Assembly (NCBI GenBank): GCA_002498925.1
Contig: DAJH01000052.1
Coordinates: 1-20,577, forward strand
Length of the DNA stretch: 20,577 bases
Source of the DNA: Euryarchaeota archaeon UBA173
Lineage (GTDB): Archaea; Thermoplasmatota; Poseidoniia; Poseidoniales; Thalassarchaeaceae
Direction: 5' to 3'
Shown: piece by piece, positions 5,916-14,307 of the stretch
How positions within the stretch are numbered: the stretch's first letter is position 1
How the letters are laid out: each line of letters starts with the position of its first letter
Notes under the pieces: generated by a model
Seen by the model: only the letters and a program-made list of their open reading frames with translations
Databases searched by the model: none
Told to the model about the DNA's origin: nothing
Program-made: the position numbers and the translations under genes

Positions 5916-8891
5916 CTAGGCCCAGAACCTCCTTGTCCTAGCATATTGCAACTCAGCGTTGTGAATCGCTCGAAGCAGTCTGACCCTATCTCCAGGCGGC
6001 CCTCGAAGCAGTCTGGTCGCAGTATCCTCGCCGACCCCCCTTCCCATCAGGCAAAGAACAGCGTCCTGTCCATGGGTCCTGAGGAGTTCTGCGTTCCGCT
6101 GCATCCGACCGCTGATCTTCGGGTCATCACTTGCCACCCAGTCCGCAAGCATGGACTCCATTCTCTCGGGGGCGCAGGCCTGCATGGTGCCACCGCACGA
6201 TGAACACGGTTCAATGACGCTCATGCGTTCCACCCTTCTCCGAGTTTTACCTTGGCAATTCAGACATATTACGACTGTCCTCTCGTTCAGAAGGCGAGTC
6301 TCGAGACGCTCCCGGATTTCCTCGTCACTCCATGCAGGGAGTAGGAGATCCCTCTCTGCCCTGGGAGAAATACCTAGCCTACCTGCTGGGGTGTGGTGGA
6401 TGGAGACAACTCCATTTTGCAAATCCCTCAGTAAATCCCGTGCGGCATCTATGTCCATCCTCTCATGGAACAACTTGTCCAGGGCCTCCTCAATTACAGG
6501 GGTTCCTCTGTACCGACTCATCAACCCCTCAAGGTTCACCTTCCTTGGATCAACGCCCTTCTTCAGTACCCCCATTCGCCGAGCGACCTGGACTACCCTC
6601 CACCTAACCGCCCGCCCATTTGGTATGGTCATCCTCATTATCGACGGAAGAGCATCTGCTGGTGTACTAGTCAACCACTCAATCACATTACTTGCACTCA
6701 CTCCGGGAACTTGGAGCGATATCCTGTAAGGGTCAATTATCGCTCTTCCCATCCTCCCCTCATTTAACGACCCCATCGCCTGTAAGAAATGCGCAAGGGT
6801 CTCATTCACCCTTGAACCACGACAGGTGTTCAGGATCACCGCCCCATCCCTCTCGGAAACAGTCATTGTCCTGTCGTCAGGAAGCAATCCCGAGGAATCC
6901 AGATGCTCAGCAACGCTTCCCAAGAACGCCTCTCTAGCATCATCGGATAGAGGGTATTCGTCCAGTGATAGAATACTCTCCTCGTCATCCATCGCCCCCA
7001 TTGCGATAGCAGCACTACGTCTTAGTTGTCCGACTTCAATAGCCACTTCAATTGGAACAGGAGATAGCTCCCCGGACCAAACTGGAACCTCTCCAGTGTC
7101 CTTCACTGGAACCACAAGAAGCTCTTCCTGATCAGGATCGGCATCAACTATCTGCCATGTCCTTCCAGCCATGACGAATGTCCTAGTTCTCGCTAGATCA
7201 CCTTCGTCATCGCCACCCAGTGATAGAACGAAAGCCTCGTCTACGGATCCCAAGATGCCCCTTCCGACCGCATCCCTTACTCTGTAGGACAATTCGTCAG
7301 GAATCATTGAGATATGCTCAACACGGGTCCTACCGAGCCGTCCCGATGGAGAAAACCAACCCTCTGAAAGCGAGTCAGGCAGTGCACTGAGAAATTGCCT
7401 CTTCCACTTCTCCTTGTCACTCTCCGAGTGTTCCTCCTCCCAAGACGGCCTCTCGTCAGGAGCATCTCCCTCACTTCTCCTTGAGAGCTCTCTCCAAAGG
7501 CTCGCGGGCCATGTCGTTACATCAGAATTAGCAGGCTCTTCGATAAGCCTGATCATCCATCTGTCATTGAGAACTCTAAGTATCGAAATCGTATCAACTT
7601 CTCTCCAATCCTTGAAGATAGAGCATTTGGAGATAATATGGGTAGGCACACCGAGAGGCACAACTCCTCTTTCGATGGACATCTGGAGGAACTGATTTGC
7701 GGCTACAACCGCTGGATTGGCCCGCCACTCCACTCCTTCTAACTCCCCTGCCATAGCCCTTCTGGAAATTACGGCCCCTTCCGCAATCTCATCAATTTCC
7801 CAAGCCAGGAGCTCTCCCTTGCCGGAACCTCCCAAGTGATGCTCGGCTCTCCCCATTCTCTGGAGTAGCCTGTCTACGGCTCTGGGACTTTGGATCTGAT
7901 GCACTCTTCTGATGCTCCCTATGTCTATCCCTAGCTCAAGACTGCTCGTGCAAATTATCGCATGAAGCGAGCCGTTTCTTAGGGATTCTTCCATTTCCCT
8001 CCTGGTTTCTGCTGCCAGGCTACCATGATGCACACCCAAGCGGAGCTCATCGTTCATATTGCCAAGCCTCTGAGCTACTGACTCTGCGGCGTTACGAGAA
8101 TTTACGAATACGAGTGCGGGACTATCCTCCAGTAGCGAACTTACGAGACGTCTGTGCGCTGCCACAGCATGTGGGGTGCTGGACCAACTAACTGCCTCCG
8201 CCTCGTCGGAAATCCCGGGTGGCTCCCTGTGTACAATGACCTCAGTGGTTCTTGGGGCAGGCCCGTGAATCGCCGAAGCACTCTCGGATACCCACCTCGC
8301 CATCTCTTCCGGATTCCCAACTGTGGCAGATAGGCCAATCCTCTGGAAATCACTTGGGCAATAGACACCTATTCTCTCCAATCCAACCAATAGCTGTGCC
8401 CCTCTTTCAGAGGAAGCAAGATCGTGGACCTCATCCAGAACCACAGCCTTGACCCCTGCCAAATGACCTCTCAGCCTACTCCCAAGAAGCATTATCTGAG
8501 CAGTTTCGGGTGTTGTGACCAGCAGGTTGGGGGGACTCTTAGATTGTTTAGTCCTAACATTCTGAGGTGTGTCCCCATGCCTGAGTCCGACACTGAGTCC
8601 TAGTGGCTCCAGCATAGCTCCGAGCCTTCTGTCTATATCTCTATTCAGAGCCCTCAGGGGTGTAATGTATAGTATGGAAAGCCCTTCCCACCCTTCATTT
8701 AGGCACCTCGAGGCTAGGGGAAGTATTGCTGCCTCAGTCTTCCCGCTGCCAGTCGGCGCTACCAAAACCCTGTCTAGGCCATTCATCAAGTCTGGAATGG
8801 AAGCCTCTTGGATTGGCGACAGTTCCCATCCCAGATCAGAAACAAGCTCCCTGACTTTGGGATGCAGGAAACCCTCCGACCCACCACTCAT
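5916..8891 (-). CDS. lhr: Lhr-type superfamily 2 DNA/RNA helicase with C-terminal zinc finger
   Basis: A large helicase-related ATPase (991 residues) that translocates on single-stranded nucleic acid and is linked to DNA repair or recombination. Visible helicase motifs: Walker A APTGSGKT (45-52), DEVHD box (153-157), SAT (188-190), then HHGSLAAETR and SSLELGIDIG in the second RecA domain, and motif VI QRMGRAEHH (about 345). The middle holds the winged-helix and Lhr-specific regions. Near the end four cysteines, C876xxC879 and C896xxC899, form a likely zinc finger, and GRGVGEDTATRLLR looks like a helix-hairpin-helix. That tail is reminiscent of archaeal Lhr proteins rather than the much longer bacterial ones. 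The PLC-like lipoprotein gene lies 38 bp upstream and the P-loop gene 8 bp downstream, all on one strand. Confidence 0.93.
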   Translation of the reverse strand: MSGGSEGFLHPKVRELVSDLGWELSPIQEASIPDLMNGLDRVLVAPTGSGKTEAAILPLASRCLNEGWEGLSILYITPLRALNRDIDRRLGAMLEPLGLSVGLRHGDTPQNVRTKQSKSPPNLLVTTPETAQIMLLGSRLRGHLAGVKAVVLDEVHDLASSERGAQLLVGLERIGVYCPSDFQRIGLSATVGNPEEMARWVSESASAIHGPAPRTTEVIVHREPPGISDEAEAVSWSSTPHAVAAHRRLVSSLLEDSPALVFVNSRNAAESVAQRLGNMNDELRLGVHHGSLAAETRREMEESLRNGSLHAIICTSSLELGIDIGSIRRVHQIQSPRAVDRLLQRMGRAEHHLGGSGKGELLAWEIDEIAEGAVISRRAMAGELEGVEWRANPAVVAANQFLQMSIERGVVPLGVPTHIISKCSIFKDWREVDTISILRVLNDRWMIRLIEEPANSDVTTWPASLWRELSRRSEGDAPDERPSWEEEHSESDKEKWKRQFLSALPDSLSEGWFSPSGRLGRTRVEHISMIPDELSYRVRDAVGRGILGSVDEAFVLSLGGDDEGDLARTRTFVMAGRTWQIVDADPDQEELLVVPVKDTGEVPVWSGELSPVPIEVAIEVGQLRRSAAIAMGAMDDEESILSLDEYPLSDDAREAFLGSVAEHLDSSGLLPDDRTMTVSERDGAVILNTCRGSRVNETLAHFLQAMGSLNEGRMGRAIIDPYRISLQVPGVSASNVIEWLTSTPADALPSIMRMTIPNGRAVRWRVVQVARRMGVLKKGVDPRKVNLEGLMSRYRGTPVIEEALDKLFHERMDIDAARDLLRDLQNGVVSIHHTPAGRLGISPRAERDLLLPAWSDEEIRERLETRLLNERTVVICLNCQGKTRRRVERMSVIEPCSSCGGTMQACAPERMESMLADWVASDDPKISGRMQRNAELLRTHGQDAVLCLMGRGVGEDTATRLLRGPPGDRVRLLRAIHNAELQYARTRRFWA

Positions 8892-8929
8892 GTGCCCTTG
8901 CTGGGGTCGACCAGTGAAAACCCCTCTCT

Positions 8930-10210
8930 TCAGGGTCTCTGGGGAACTTCGTCCGACCAGTGAGACATCTTGTTCATGGTGATAGTGACATTAGTGATTT
9001 CCCCGTCCTCCCAGTAGTCAACTGCAACGAAAGTAGGCCTATTGTCCATGATTTCCCAGCACTCTATTGATCTGTTGAGCAGTGCATCATAGTCATTGAC
9101 GTCTCCTGCTCTAACTGGGTCAGGGAGTCCAAATGCATTGGAAAGCCAGTTGTTCAGGTGCCATACTGGTTGCGATCCATCCCCCCGATAAACCGTGCAT
9201 GACATTTCTTCCTGGCTATCTTCAGCATAATCGGTTGTCCAACTGAATACTCCGAAGTCGTGCAACCATGGGAAATCATCGTTCTGAGACTGTTCCCAGA
9301 ACACCACTAGATCGGTCCCCGACAGAACCAAATCGCCCAGACTAGGCCAAGGATCACCTAGGGCGTGAGTGTATATTCGATTGTACATTCCAGTTTCCAT
9401 GAATAGGAATTCTAGATGTTCCGCTGGCACATAATTCTCAATTAGAAGCGTGACTACATCGCCGCTACTATTGTCCATCAGAGAGCCAAGTAGACTAATC
9501 CATTCGAAGGCATCAATCTCCCCGAATAGGCACGGATGGAAGAACTGCCCAGTGCCATGACAGAATCTCACATCCTCAGCACTAGTATTGTCATCACTTC
9601 TATGATGTGAATCTACCATGAACGCCCTGATCCCTCCATCCCACTGAGCCTGGAGTCCAGTGTAGTGGTTAACGCCGACTAGGACCCCATCTTCAACAGA
9701 GGAGTATGCATTATGTGTCTCAGGGAAAGTAAAGTCGTCATAAGACCTCATGCAATACACAGATTCACCGTGACAGGACATGTAATCATCGGGATCCATC
9801 GGGTCGAAACCACGTTCTACTTCCCAAATATTTGGAAGTCCGTCACCATCTGCATCCTCATCATTGACATCACACAAGCCATCCGAGTCTAAGTCAGTAG
9901 GAACGGACATCGCGCTCTTGGGGTCAGTGGAACATTCCTCCTCCTCAGAGTCACTCCAATCATCTCCATCATCGTCATCGTCTAGAATGCTGCAGATAAG
10001 GTCCCAATCTTCATCCTCGGGAAAACTATCCTCATCAAGTGGGTCGGTACTGCAGTTTAATTCAATGTCATCATTCCACCCGTCACCGTCGTCATCAAGG
10101 TCTTCAGAATCACTAATTCCATCCCCATCCAAATCAGGAGGGGGAGTAGAAAGGCAACCGGATGAGAGAAGGATGAAACAAATCAACAGGGATAACGGCC
10201 TCTCTTCCAT
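8930..10210 (-). CDS. Secreted lipoprotein with TSP3-like Asp repeats and a PI-PLC-like phosphodiesterase domain
   Basis: 426 residues from the ATG at 10210; the frame is open to 10267, but only the inner start places a signal peptide first. A lipobox LSSGC puts the lipid-modified Cys at residue 19. Residues ~25-140 are Asp-rich repeats such as DLDGDGISD, DDDGDGWND and DADGDGLPN, like thrombospondin type 3 calcium repeats, with several paired cysteines. From ~155 comes a TIM-barrel PLC-like domain: PETHNAYS (His166), GGIRAFMVDSHH (around Asp200), FCHG (His218), DVVTLLIENYV, WPSLGDLV, LVVFWEQ, and PTFVAVDYW near the end. These match, in order, the extracellular plant and fungal PLC-like phosphodiesterases. 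The substrate is unknown; an inositol-type phospholipid headgroup or another phosphodiester is possible. Confidence 0.85.
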   Translation of the reverse strand: MEERPLSLLICFILLSSGCLSTPPPDLDGDGISDSEDLDDDGDGWNDDIELNCSTDPLDEDSFPEDEDWDLICSILDDDDDGDDWSDSEEEECSTDPKSAMSVPTDLDSDGLCDVNDEDADGDGLPNIWEVERGFDPMDPDDYMSCHGESVYCMRSYDDFTFPETHNAYSSVEDGVLVGVNHYTGLQAQWDGGIRAFMVDSHHRSDDNTSAEDVRFCHGTGQFFHPCLFGEIDAFEWISLLGSLMDNSSGDVVTLLIENYVPAEHLEFLFMETGMYNRIYTHALGDPWPSLGDLVLSGTDLVVFWEQSQNDDFPWLHDFGVFSWTTDYAEDSQEEMSCTVYRGDGSQPVWHLNNWLSNAFGLPDPVRAGDVNDYDALLNRSIECWEIMDNRPTFVAVDYWEDGEITNVTITMNKMSHWSDEVPQRP

Positions 10211-10301
10211 AGCCCCCACTAGAGTACACTGCTCATGAATTAATCGGATTACTACACAAATATCCAATCGAATACCTAAACGTCTCGTCGGAAGGCACTA
10301 A

Positions 10302-10315
10302 TCAGGTGTGCCTGA
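10302..10315. promoter_or_regulatory. Inverted repeat in the divergent intergenic region
   Basis: A perfect inverted repeat TCAGG-TGTG-CCTGA lies in the 120-bp space between the divergent lipoprotein gene (start 10210) and the unknown membrane gene (start 10331). It ends 15 bp before the ATG at 10331, so it could be an operator or a 5' hairpin for that gene. No clear TATA box was recognised in this space. A repeat this short can arise by chance. Confidence 0.25.
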
Positions 10316-10330
10316 CGCCAGTACGATAAA

Positions 10331-11146
10331 ATGGCACGGGCAGGAGCTAGCCGGAAGGGATTCTTCACCAGATGGTGGGAGTCGCAAATAGATCGCCAGT
10401 TCCAGATAATCGTATACTCAACCATCATTTCTACCGCCTCATTGGTTTGGGGATTCATGTTTCTTTTCATGCTAGGCGGAGCTACCGATCCTACACAAGA
10501 GGAATACATGATTCCATTCAGCTGGACCTGCCTCATCCTGGGGGGAATCGTCGCATTCTATACTGTTCCAGAGTTCCAGCACTACATGGGACAAAGATCA
10601 GTTATCGAGGACATACTCTCTTTGGATTCTCGACCAGAGATACTACGCAGGAGGAAGGAAGCAGAGGACGCTGCCGATATACTTGGGATATCCTATCAAT
10701 CTAGGCTGATGGGCCTATACTTGGAATTCGATATTAGGGGAGGAAAGCGATACAAGGTCCCTATTGCGACTTCCAGGGGTGTAAGCCTCCAATCAGACGG
10801 ATCACTGACTAGCAGAATATCCAATTGGTGGAATACCAGTGACTCCAGACTATCCCTTTGGTTACCGGGGCTCCCTTCTCTGCGACAGCAGAATTCGAAT
10901 AGGTCAATTATCGCCTCCTCTGGATCCGTGCTCCTGCTCCTGCTATGGAACTCAAATTTCGGAATAGTGACTGGGAGCAGCGGCTCCAGGGACCATACTC
11001 TGGATGTCTCAGCATACATTGGAGGTGTAGAGGAAATTCACTACCTAGCTCCACACTACGACTCAGTCTCACTGCTCCTTATGGGATTCATGGGCATGAT
11101 ATTGTGGTCCACAACACCCATGCCAATTCCGGACGAGGAGGAGTGA
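10331..11146 (+). CDS. Unknown multi-pass membrane protein upstream of signal peptidase
   Basis: 271 residues with no family I recognise. Four hydrophobic segments are visible: about 23-50 (IIVYSTIISTASLVWGFMFL), 63-80 (SWTCLILGGIVAFYTV), 190-208 (around SGSVLLLLLWN) and 243-262 (SLLLMGFMGMILW). Between the second and third is a ~110-residue polar region with a basic, charged helix (EILRRRKEAEDAADILGI, about 103-120), which could be a cytoplasmic domain. The C-terminus is short and acidic (PIPDEEE). Its TGA overlaps a GTG that is the likely start of signal peptidase I (GTGA overlap), so the two are probably co-translated. A partner role in protein export or membrane-protein processing is possible but rests only on this linkage. 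Confidence 0.8.
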   Translation: MARAGASRKGFFTRWWESQIDRQFQIIVYSTIISTASLVWGFMFLFMLGGATDPTQEEYMIPFSWTCLILGGIVAFYTVPEFQHYMGQRSVIEDILSLDSRPEILRRRKEAEDAADILGISYQSRLMGLYLEFDIRGGKRYKVPIATSRGVSLQSDGSLTSRISNWWNTSDSRLSLWLPGLPSLRQQNSNRSIIASSGSVLLLLLWNSNFGIVTGSSGSRDHTLDVSAYIGGVEEIHYLAPHYDSVSLLLMGFMGMILWSTTPMPIPDEEE

Positions 11147-11958
11147 GCTTGGCTAATGCTATCCTCAGGGAGGCCTATCTGGCTCTGGGACTAGTCGTCA
11201 TACTATTGGGGTCGATGTGGCTAGCTACGGGCTCATTCCCTCCCATGGTTGTGGTAGAGTCCGGCTCAATGATGCATGATGAGGAAGGATCCGTCGGAAC
11301 CATAGATCCGGGTGATTTGGTATTGGTCATGAATCCAGATAGGAAAGATGTGATTACCTTCGTAGAGGCTACGGATGAAGGAAATGAGAATTACGGGCAT
11401 GAGTCCCATGGAATGCCAGGTGATGTAATAGTCTACAAGAAAAATGGGGGTTCAGACACCCCTGTCATCCACAGGGCGCTCCTTAAGGCAGTTTACAATG
11501 AATCAGGAGGGTGGGACGTCCCAGGCACGACACTGGTTAACGTGAACTCAGTCAACTGGGTTCTCGACTACCAGTGCCCATATCATGGGGGATTCTACAA
11601 TCTTGAGATAACGAATTGGGAACCTCCTCATGAGGGATACCTGACAACCGGGGACAATGAGGAGACCAATGGGTGCAAAATAGATCAGAGGGTAGCAACG
11701 GGGGATGACCCGAGGCAAGGACTCAGGGACGAGTTTGGAAACCCTGTAACCGCAGTCAAGGATGAATGGGTCGTCGGTATCGCCTCTTCAGAAATTCCCT
11801 GGATAGGAGCGGCAAAACTCATTCTTTCCCCTGACCCAGGGGCGTCGCAGGTCACCCAGAAAACATGGACCAGCCTTTCACTCGTTGTCGCTACGATATT
11901 CATCGCCCCACTGGTAGTCGAATACATCTTCGACCATCGTTCAGATGAAGAAGAGTGA
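11143..11958 (+). CDS. Signal peptidase I (archaeal-type, family S26B)
   Basis: Removes signal peptides from exported proteins on the outer face of the membrane. From the GTG at 11143 it has 271 residues. An N-terminal membrane helix (about 13-30, LALGLVVILLGSMWLATG) is followed by VVVESGSM, with the catalytic Ser42. IDPGDLVLV comes next, then MPGDVIVY and VIHRALL, with His110 taking the place of the bacterial Lys, as in the archaeal and ER enzymes. GYLTTGDNE carries the expected Asp. A second helix (TSLSLVVATIFIAPLVVEYI) lies near the C-terminus. The frame is open upstream to 10945, but that region is inside the preceding gene. TTG at 11149 is an alternative start with better spacing from the purine-rich GAGGAGGAG. 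The gene ends exactly where the convergent S2P gene ends. Confidence 0.92.
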   Translation: MSLANAILREAYLALGLVVILLGSMWLATGSFPPMVVVESGSMMHDEEGSVGTIDPGDLVLVMNPDRKDVITFVEATDEGNENYGHESHGMPGDVIVYKKNGGSDTPVIHRALLKAVYNESGGWDVPGTTLVNVNSVNWVLDYQCPYHGGFYNLEITNWEPPHEGYLTTGDNEETNGCKIDQRVATGDDPRQGLRDEFGNPVTAVKDEWVVGIASSEIPWIGAAKLILSPDPGASQVTQKTWTSLSLVVATIFIAPLVVEYIFDHRSDEEE

Positions 11959-13422
11959 CTAGTTGAATAGAGGAATTACCAGTGGGATAATCACAATGCT
12001 GAGCACCAGTATTGTAGTGTAGTAGCTGAACTTATTTGCGAGCATCTCGACTCTCAAAGGATTCTCGCCTTTCAGCAGCCTAGAAAGTAAAGAGTGCGAC
12101 GTGTCCTTCACTATGTGGCCCCCATCAAATGGAATTACCGGTATTAGGTTTGCAAATCCTAGGAGGAAATTAATCCACAACAACCAGAAGAGGAAGTCGA
12201 ATAACATCAACATCCCTTCTGTCCCCAGTGCTGAAGCAACTGCCCCATCCCCAGCTCCAAGCATTGCACGCTCCTCGGGCAGCATCATGTGTCCATCAAA
12301 TGTAAATGGGAAACTGAGTAACATGAATGGCGAAAACACCCCATATTCCTCTACCACGGAAGAGAACCGAAGAATTCCCATGTTACCATCACTAGTGTAT
12401 ATCCCTAAGTACGGGTCATTGGGGCTGGGAGAACCATTCATCTCAATGCAAGAAGAATTTCCTTCACAATACTCGTTGACAACTTCGAAACGATCGCCAA
12501 GAGTCACGTTTAACTGCCTAGATTCGCGAGCTTCACCTTCAACTGGACTCGATAGAACCGTCAATAGAACCATATCTCCAGCTGAAAATTGCTCCATTGC
12601 CTCACTGAAGCCTTCACGGTCCACTATTTCATATCCATCAATGTAAGTTATGGTCTCATATGGCAATAGTCCTGCTTCATGAGCAGCGCTATCCTCTACT
12701 ATCGCTACACCGTGAACACCACTATGCTCTGCCACTAACCCAGTCGCGGTTGATGTCAAAAGAATCAATACAACATATGAGAATAGTATGTTTATTGAGG
12801 GCCCTGCTGCAAAGAGCCTGATCTTCTCTCTCCTTGGAGCGATTGTCATGTCTAGATGCTCCGGCTCTGCGAAAGCCCCAACGGGAAGAGGGCCAACCAA
12901 CAACAATCCAAAGTTCCTTACTTCCATTCCATGGGCACGAGCTTGTATTCCATGGCTGTATTCGTGAATTAAGAGTGCGATTACTAATGCAATAATTGGC
13001 CACCAGAAAGGAACATAGCTAGTTACTCCGGGTATAAGGAGAATATCGGTAGCCGGAATGGCCTCCTGAGGGGGACTTCTAATTGCCATAATCAATGAAG
13101 CCGAAATAAGGTATACGACCGCTGCCATGAATAGGAAACAGATCCAAATAGACAGCTCCCCAAAACCCCTCCAGAATTTCCGATTTCTAGAAACATACTC
13201 CAGGATCGACTTCCCCCTGTTCGTCCTGGCCATGAGAATTATTCCAAGGACCCTGTCGGAGTTCCATCTTTCCAGGTGTCCGGCTTCCTCGAGATACCTG
13301 AGAGAGAAGTACCAGATACCGATTAATGCCACTAGCCAGAATGGAGCCACCGAGTAGTAGACCATCATTGTGAGTATCAATATGGGCCAAACTGAGACCC
13401 TGCTCTCGGCCTCTTCGCCCAT
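11959..13422 (-). CDS. Site-2 protease family membrane metalloprotease (M50) with PDZ-like domain
   Basis: A zinc protease that cuts within the membrane, as in regulated intramembrane proteolysis. 487 residues, multi-pass. Membrane segments lie near 12-40, 90-115 and 138-153. The active-site HEYSH (His153, Glu154, His157) sits at the end of the third. PLPVGAFAEPE follows. A soluble insert of roughly 230-380 carries a PDZ-like stretch (AHEAGLLPYETITYIDG). The second zinc motif is NLIPVIPFDGGH (425-436), with Asp433 the likely third ligand. A final membrane helix ends the protein. The PDZ-containing architecture is like RseP. The target, often a membrane-tethered regulator, cannot be told. The start is divergent from the small coiled-coil gene, and the stop abuts the convergent signal peptidase gene with no gap. 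Confidence 0.92.
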   Translation of the reverse strand: MGEEAESRVSVWPILILTMMVYYSVAPFWLVALIGIWYFSLRYLEEAGHLERWNSDRVLGIILMARTNRGKSILEYVSRNRKFWRGFGELSIWICFLFMAAVVYLISASLIMAIRSPPQEAIPATDILLIPGVTSYVPFWWPIIALVIALLIHEYSHGIQARAHGMEVRNFGLLLVGPLPVGAFAEPEHLDMTIAPRREKIRLFAAGPSINILFSYVVLILLTSTATGLVAEHSGVHGVAIVEDSAAHEAGLLPYETITYIDGYEIVDREGFSEAMEQFSAGDMVLLTVLSSPVEGEARESRQLNVTLGDRFEVVNEYCEGNSSCIEMNGSPSPNDPYLGIYTSDGNMGILRFSSVVEEYGVFSPFMLLSFPFTFDGHMMLPEERAMLGAGDGAVASALGTEGMLMLFDFLFWLLWINFLLGFANLIPVIPFDGGHIVKDTSHSLLSRLLKGENPLRVEMLANKFSYYTTILVLSIVIIPLVIPLFN

Positions 13423-13496
13423 GTCCTCAGCCCGAAGTCATGGCTATTCAACCTGCGTTCCCGGATAGTAACCGACTTGAGCAGTGACCATCTCCC

Positions 13497-13685
13497 ATGT
13501 ACGTGGAAGATATGCGGGATGCGGATGAAAGCAACCGCAAGGTCAACAGAGAGATTGACTCGTTAAGAAGGGAGAGAGACAGTATCCAGCGTTTAATTGA
13601 TCAGGCCAAGTTGCAGGGTCTAAGCGACTCATTGGAGGCAATTAGGAATAGGATGGATGCAATTGAGAAGATTATGGAAAGCTAA
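13497..13685 (+). CDS. Small coiled-coil protein of unknown function
   Basis: 62 residues, about 40% of them charged, with no Cys and few aromatics. From about residue 12 to the end it looks like one continuous helix with heptad-like hydrophobic spacing (VNREIDSLRRERDSIQRLI, then LEAIRNRMDAIEKIM), so it is probably a coiled coil that dimerises. It lies 74 bp from the divergent S2P gene, and its stop is 23 bp from the convergent Hjc gene, filling the space neatly. No family was recognised. The short length and lack of a domain leave some doubt that it is expressed, but it is in the open strand and not a shadow of another gene. Confidence 0.6.
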   Translation: MYVEDMRDADESNRKVNREIDSLRRERDSIQRLIDQAKLQGLSDSLEAIRNRMDAIEKIMES

Positions 13686-13708
13686 TCAATCGCTATTTTG
13701 AGCGAATC

Positions 13709-14263
13709 TTAATCTCTGGAAGCCCCTATTGATCTAGCGCCATCAGATCTGCAAACCAGCGCTAAGAATCGATGCAGTGGCATTCCTTGTTCCCAATCAA
13801 GGAAGGGCCTTCCATTTCTTGTCAGTGGGAGTGAAGGGATACTCCTAGAAAGATGTCTTAATTTTCCATTGAGCCCATCAACCTCGACTTTCATTATCCT
13901 CCAACTGTCCCCCCTTACTCCCTTCAGTCTGTAAGCGTACAGGGGTAACAAACCGCATCTCTCTCCTGTTTCTTTCAGTGATTCATACTGATCCCAAGTT
14001 CTACCTGAGAGATACAATTTGGATGTTTTTGAAGACTTTACTTCCACGGGGAAGCACATGTCCCCTCTAAGCACCAGAAGGTCGCCCGTCCCCTCTGATC
14101 CACTGCCCGGTGCACGAACAACAAGGAATGGCCTCTGTGTAACTTGCATGGCGCGCGCGCGCTCTATTTCTGAGCAAGACCTGGTAATCGCCCTGACACC
14201 ATTTATCTCGCCAGCGAGTACTGAACGCAGCTCCCTCTCGTACTGGCTCCCTATGCTGCCCAC
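13709..14263 (-). CDS. hjc: Holliday junction resolvase, Hjc family (divergent)
   Basis: A homodimeric archaeal endonuclease that cuts four-way DNA junctions in recombination. 184 residues from a GTG start. The Hjc pattern is visible: SQYERELRSVL (6-16) with the N-terminal catalytic Glu, RAPGSGSEGTGDLLV (50-64) with catalytic Asp61, then FPVEVKSSK (71-79) with Glu74 and Lys76. LYLSGRTWDQYESLK and CGLLPLYAYRLKG follow, corresponding to the conserved Gln helix and last strand. Two oddities are visible. About 20 extra residues separate the first Glu from the GSG segment, and the C-terminus extends ~50 residues past the usual end. These may be lineage features. It follows the macro-domain gene on the same strand with a 44-bp gap. 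Confidence 0.82.
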   Translation of the reverse strand: MGSIGSQYERELRSVLAGEINGVRAITRSCSEIERARAMQVTQRPFLVVRAPGSGSEGTGDLLVLRGDMCFPVEVKSSKTSKLYLSGRTWDQYESLKETGERCGLLPLYAYRLKGVRGDSWRIMKVEVDGLNGKLRHLSRSIPSLPLTRNGRPFLDWEQGMPLHRFLALVCRSDGARSIGASRD

Positions 14264-14307
14264 GGCCCTATCCGATTCTCAGGGTTCTTGAGAACATTGG
14301 TCAATGA

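Noticed and set aside
6151..6729. 192-codon open frame on the + strand inside the helicase gene
   Set aside because: Shadow of the Lhr helicase coding frame. It is Ser/Arg-rich with no domain, and several similar frames overlap it.
9864..10238. Ser-rich 124-codon open frame on the + strand
   Set aside because: It is the antisense reading of the Asp-rich TSP3-like repeats of the lipoprotein; the Ser runs are a by-product of GAT/GAC/GAG codons.
13691..13704. Possible hairpin CGCT-ATTTTG-AGCG between the convergent coiled-coil and Hjc genes
   Set aside because: Only a 4-bp perfect stem with mismatches outside it; too weak to call a terminator.
14151..14162. Alternating GC run (six GC units), possible Z-DNA or slippage site
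   Set aside because: It lies inside the Hjc gene and is explained by Arg-Ala-Arg-Ala codons. Too short to claim a structure role.
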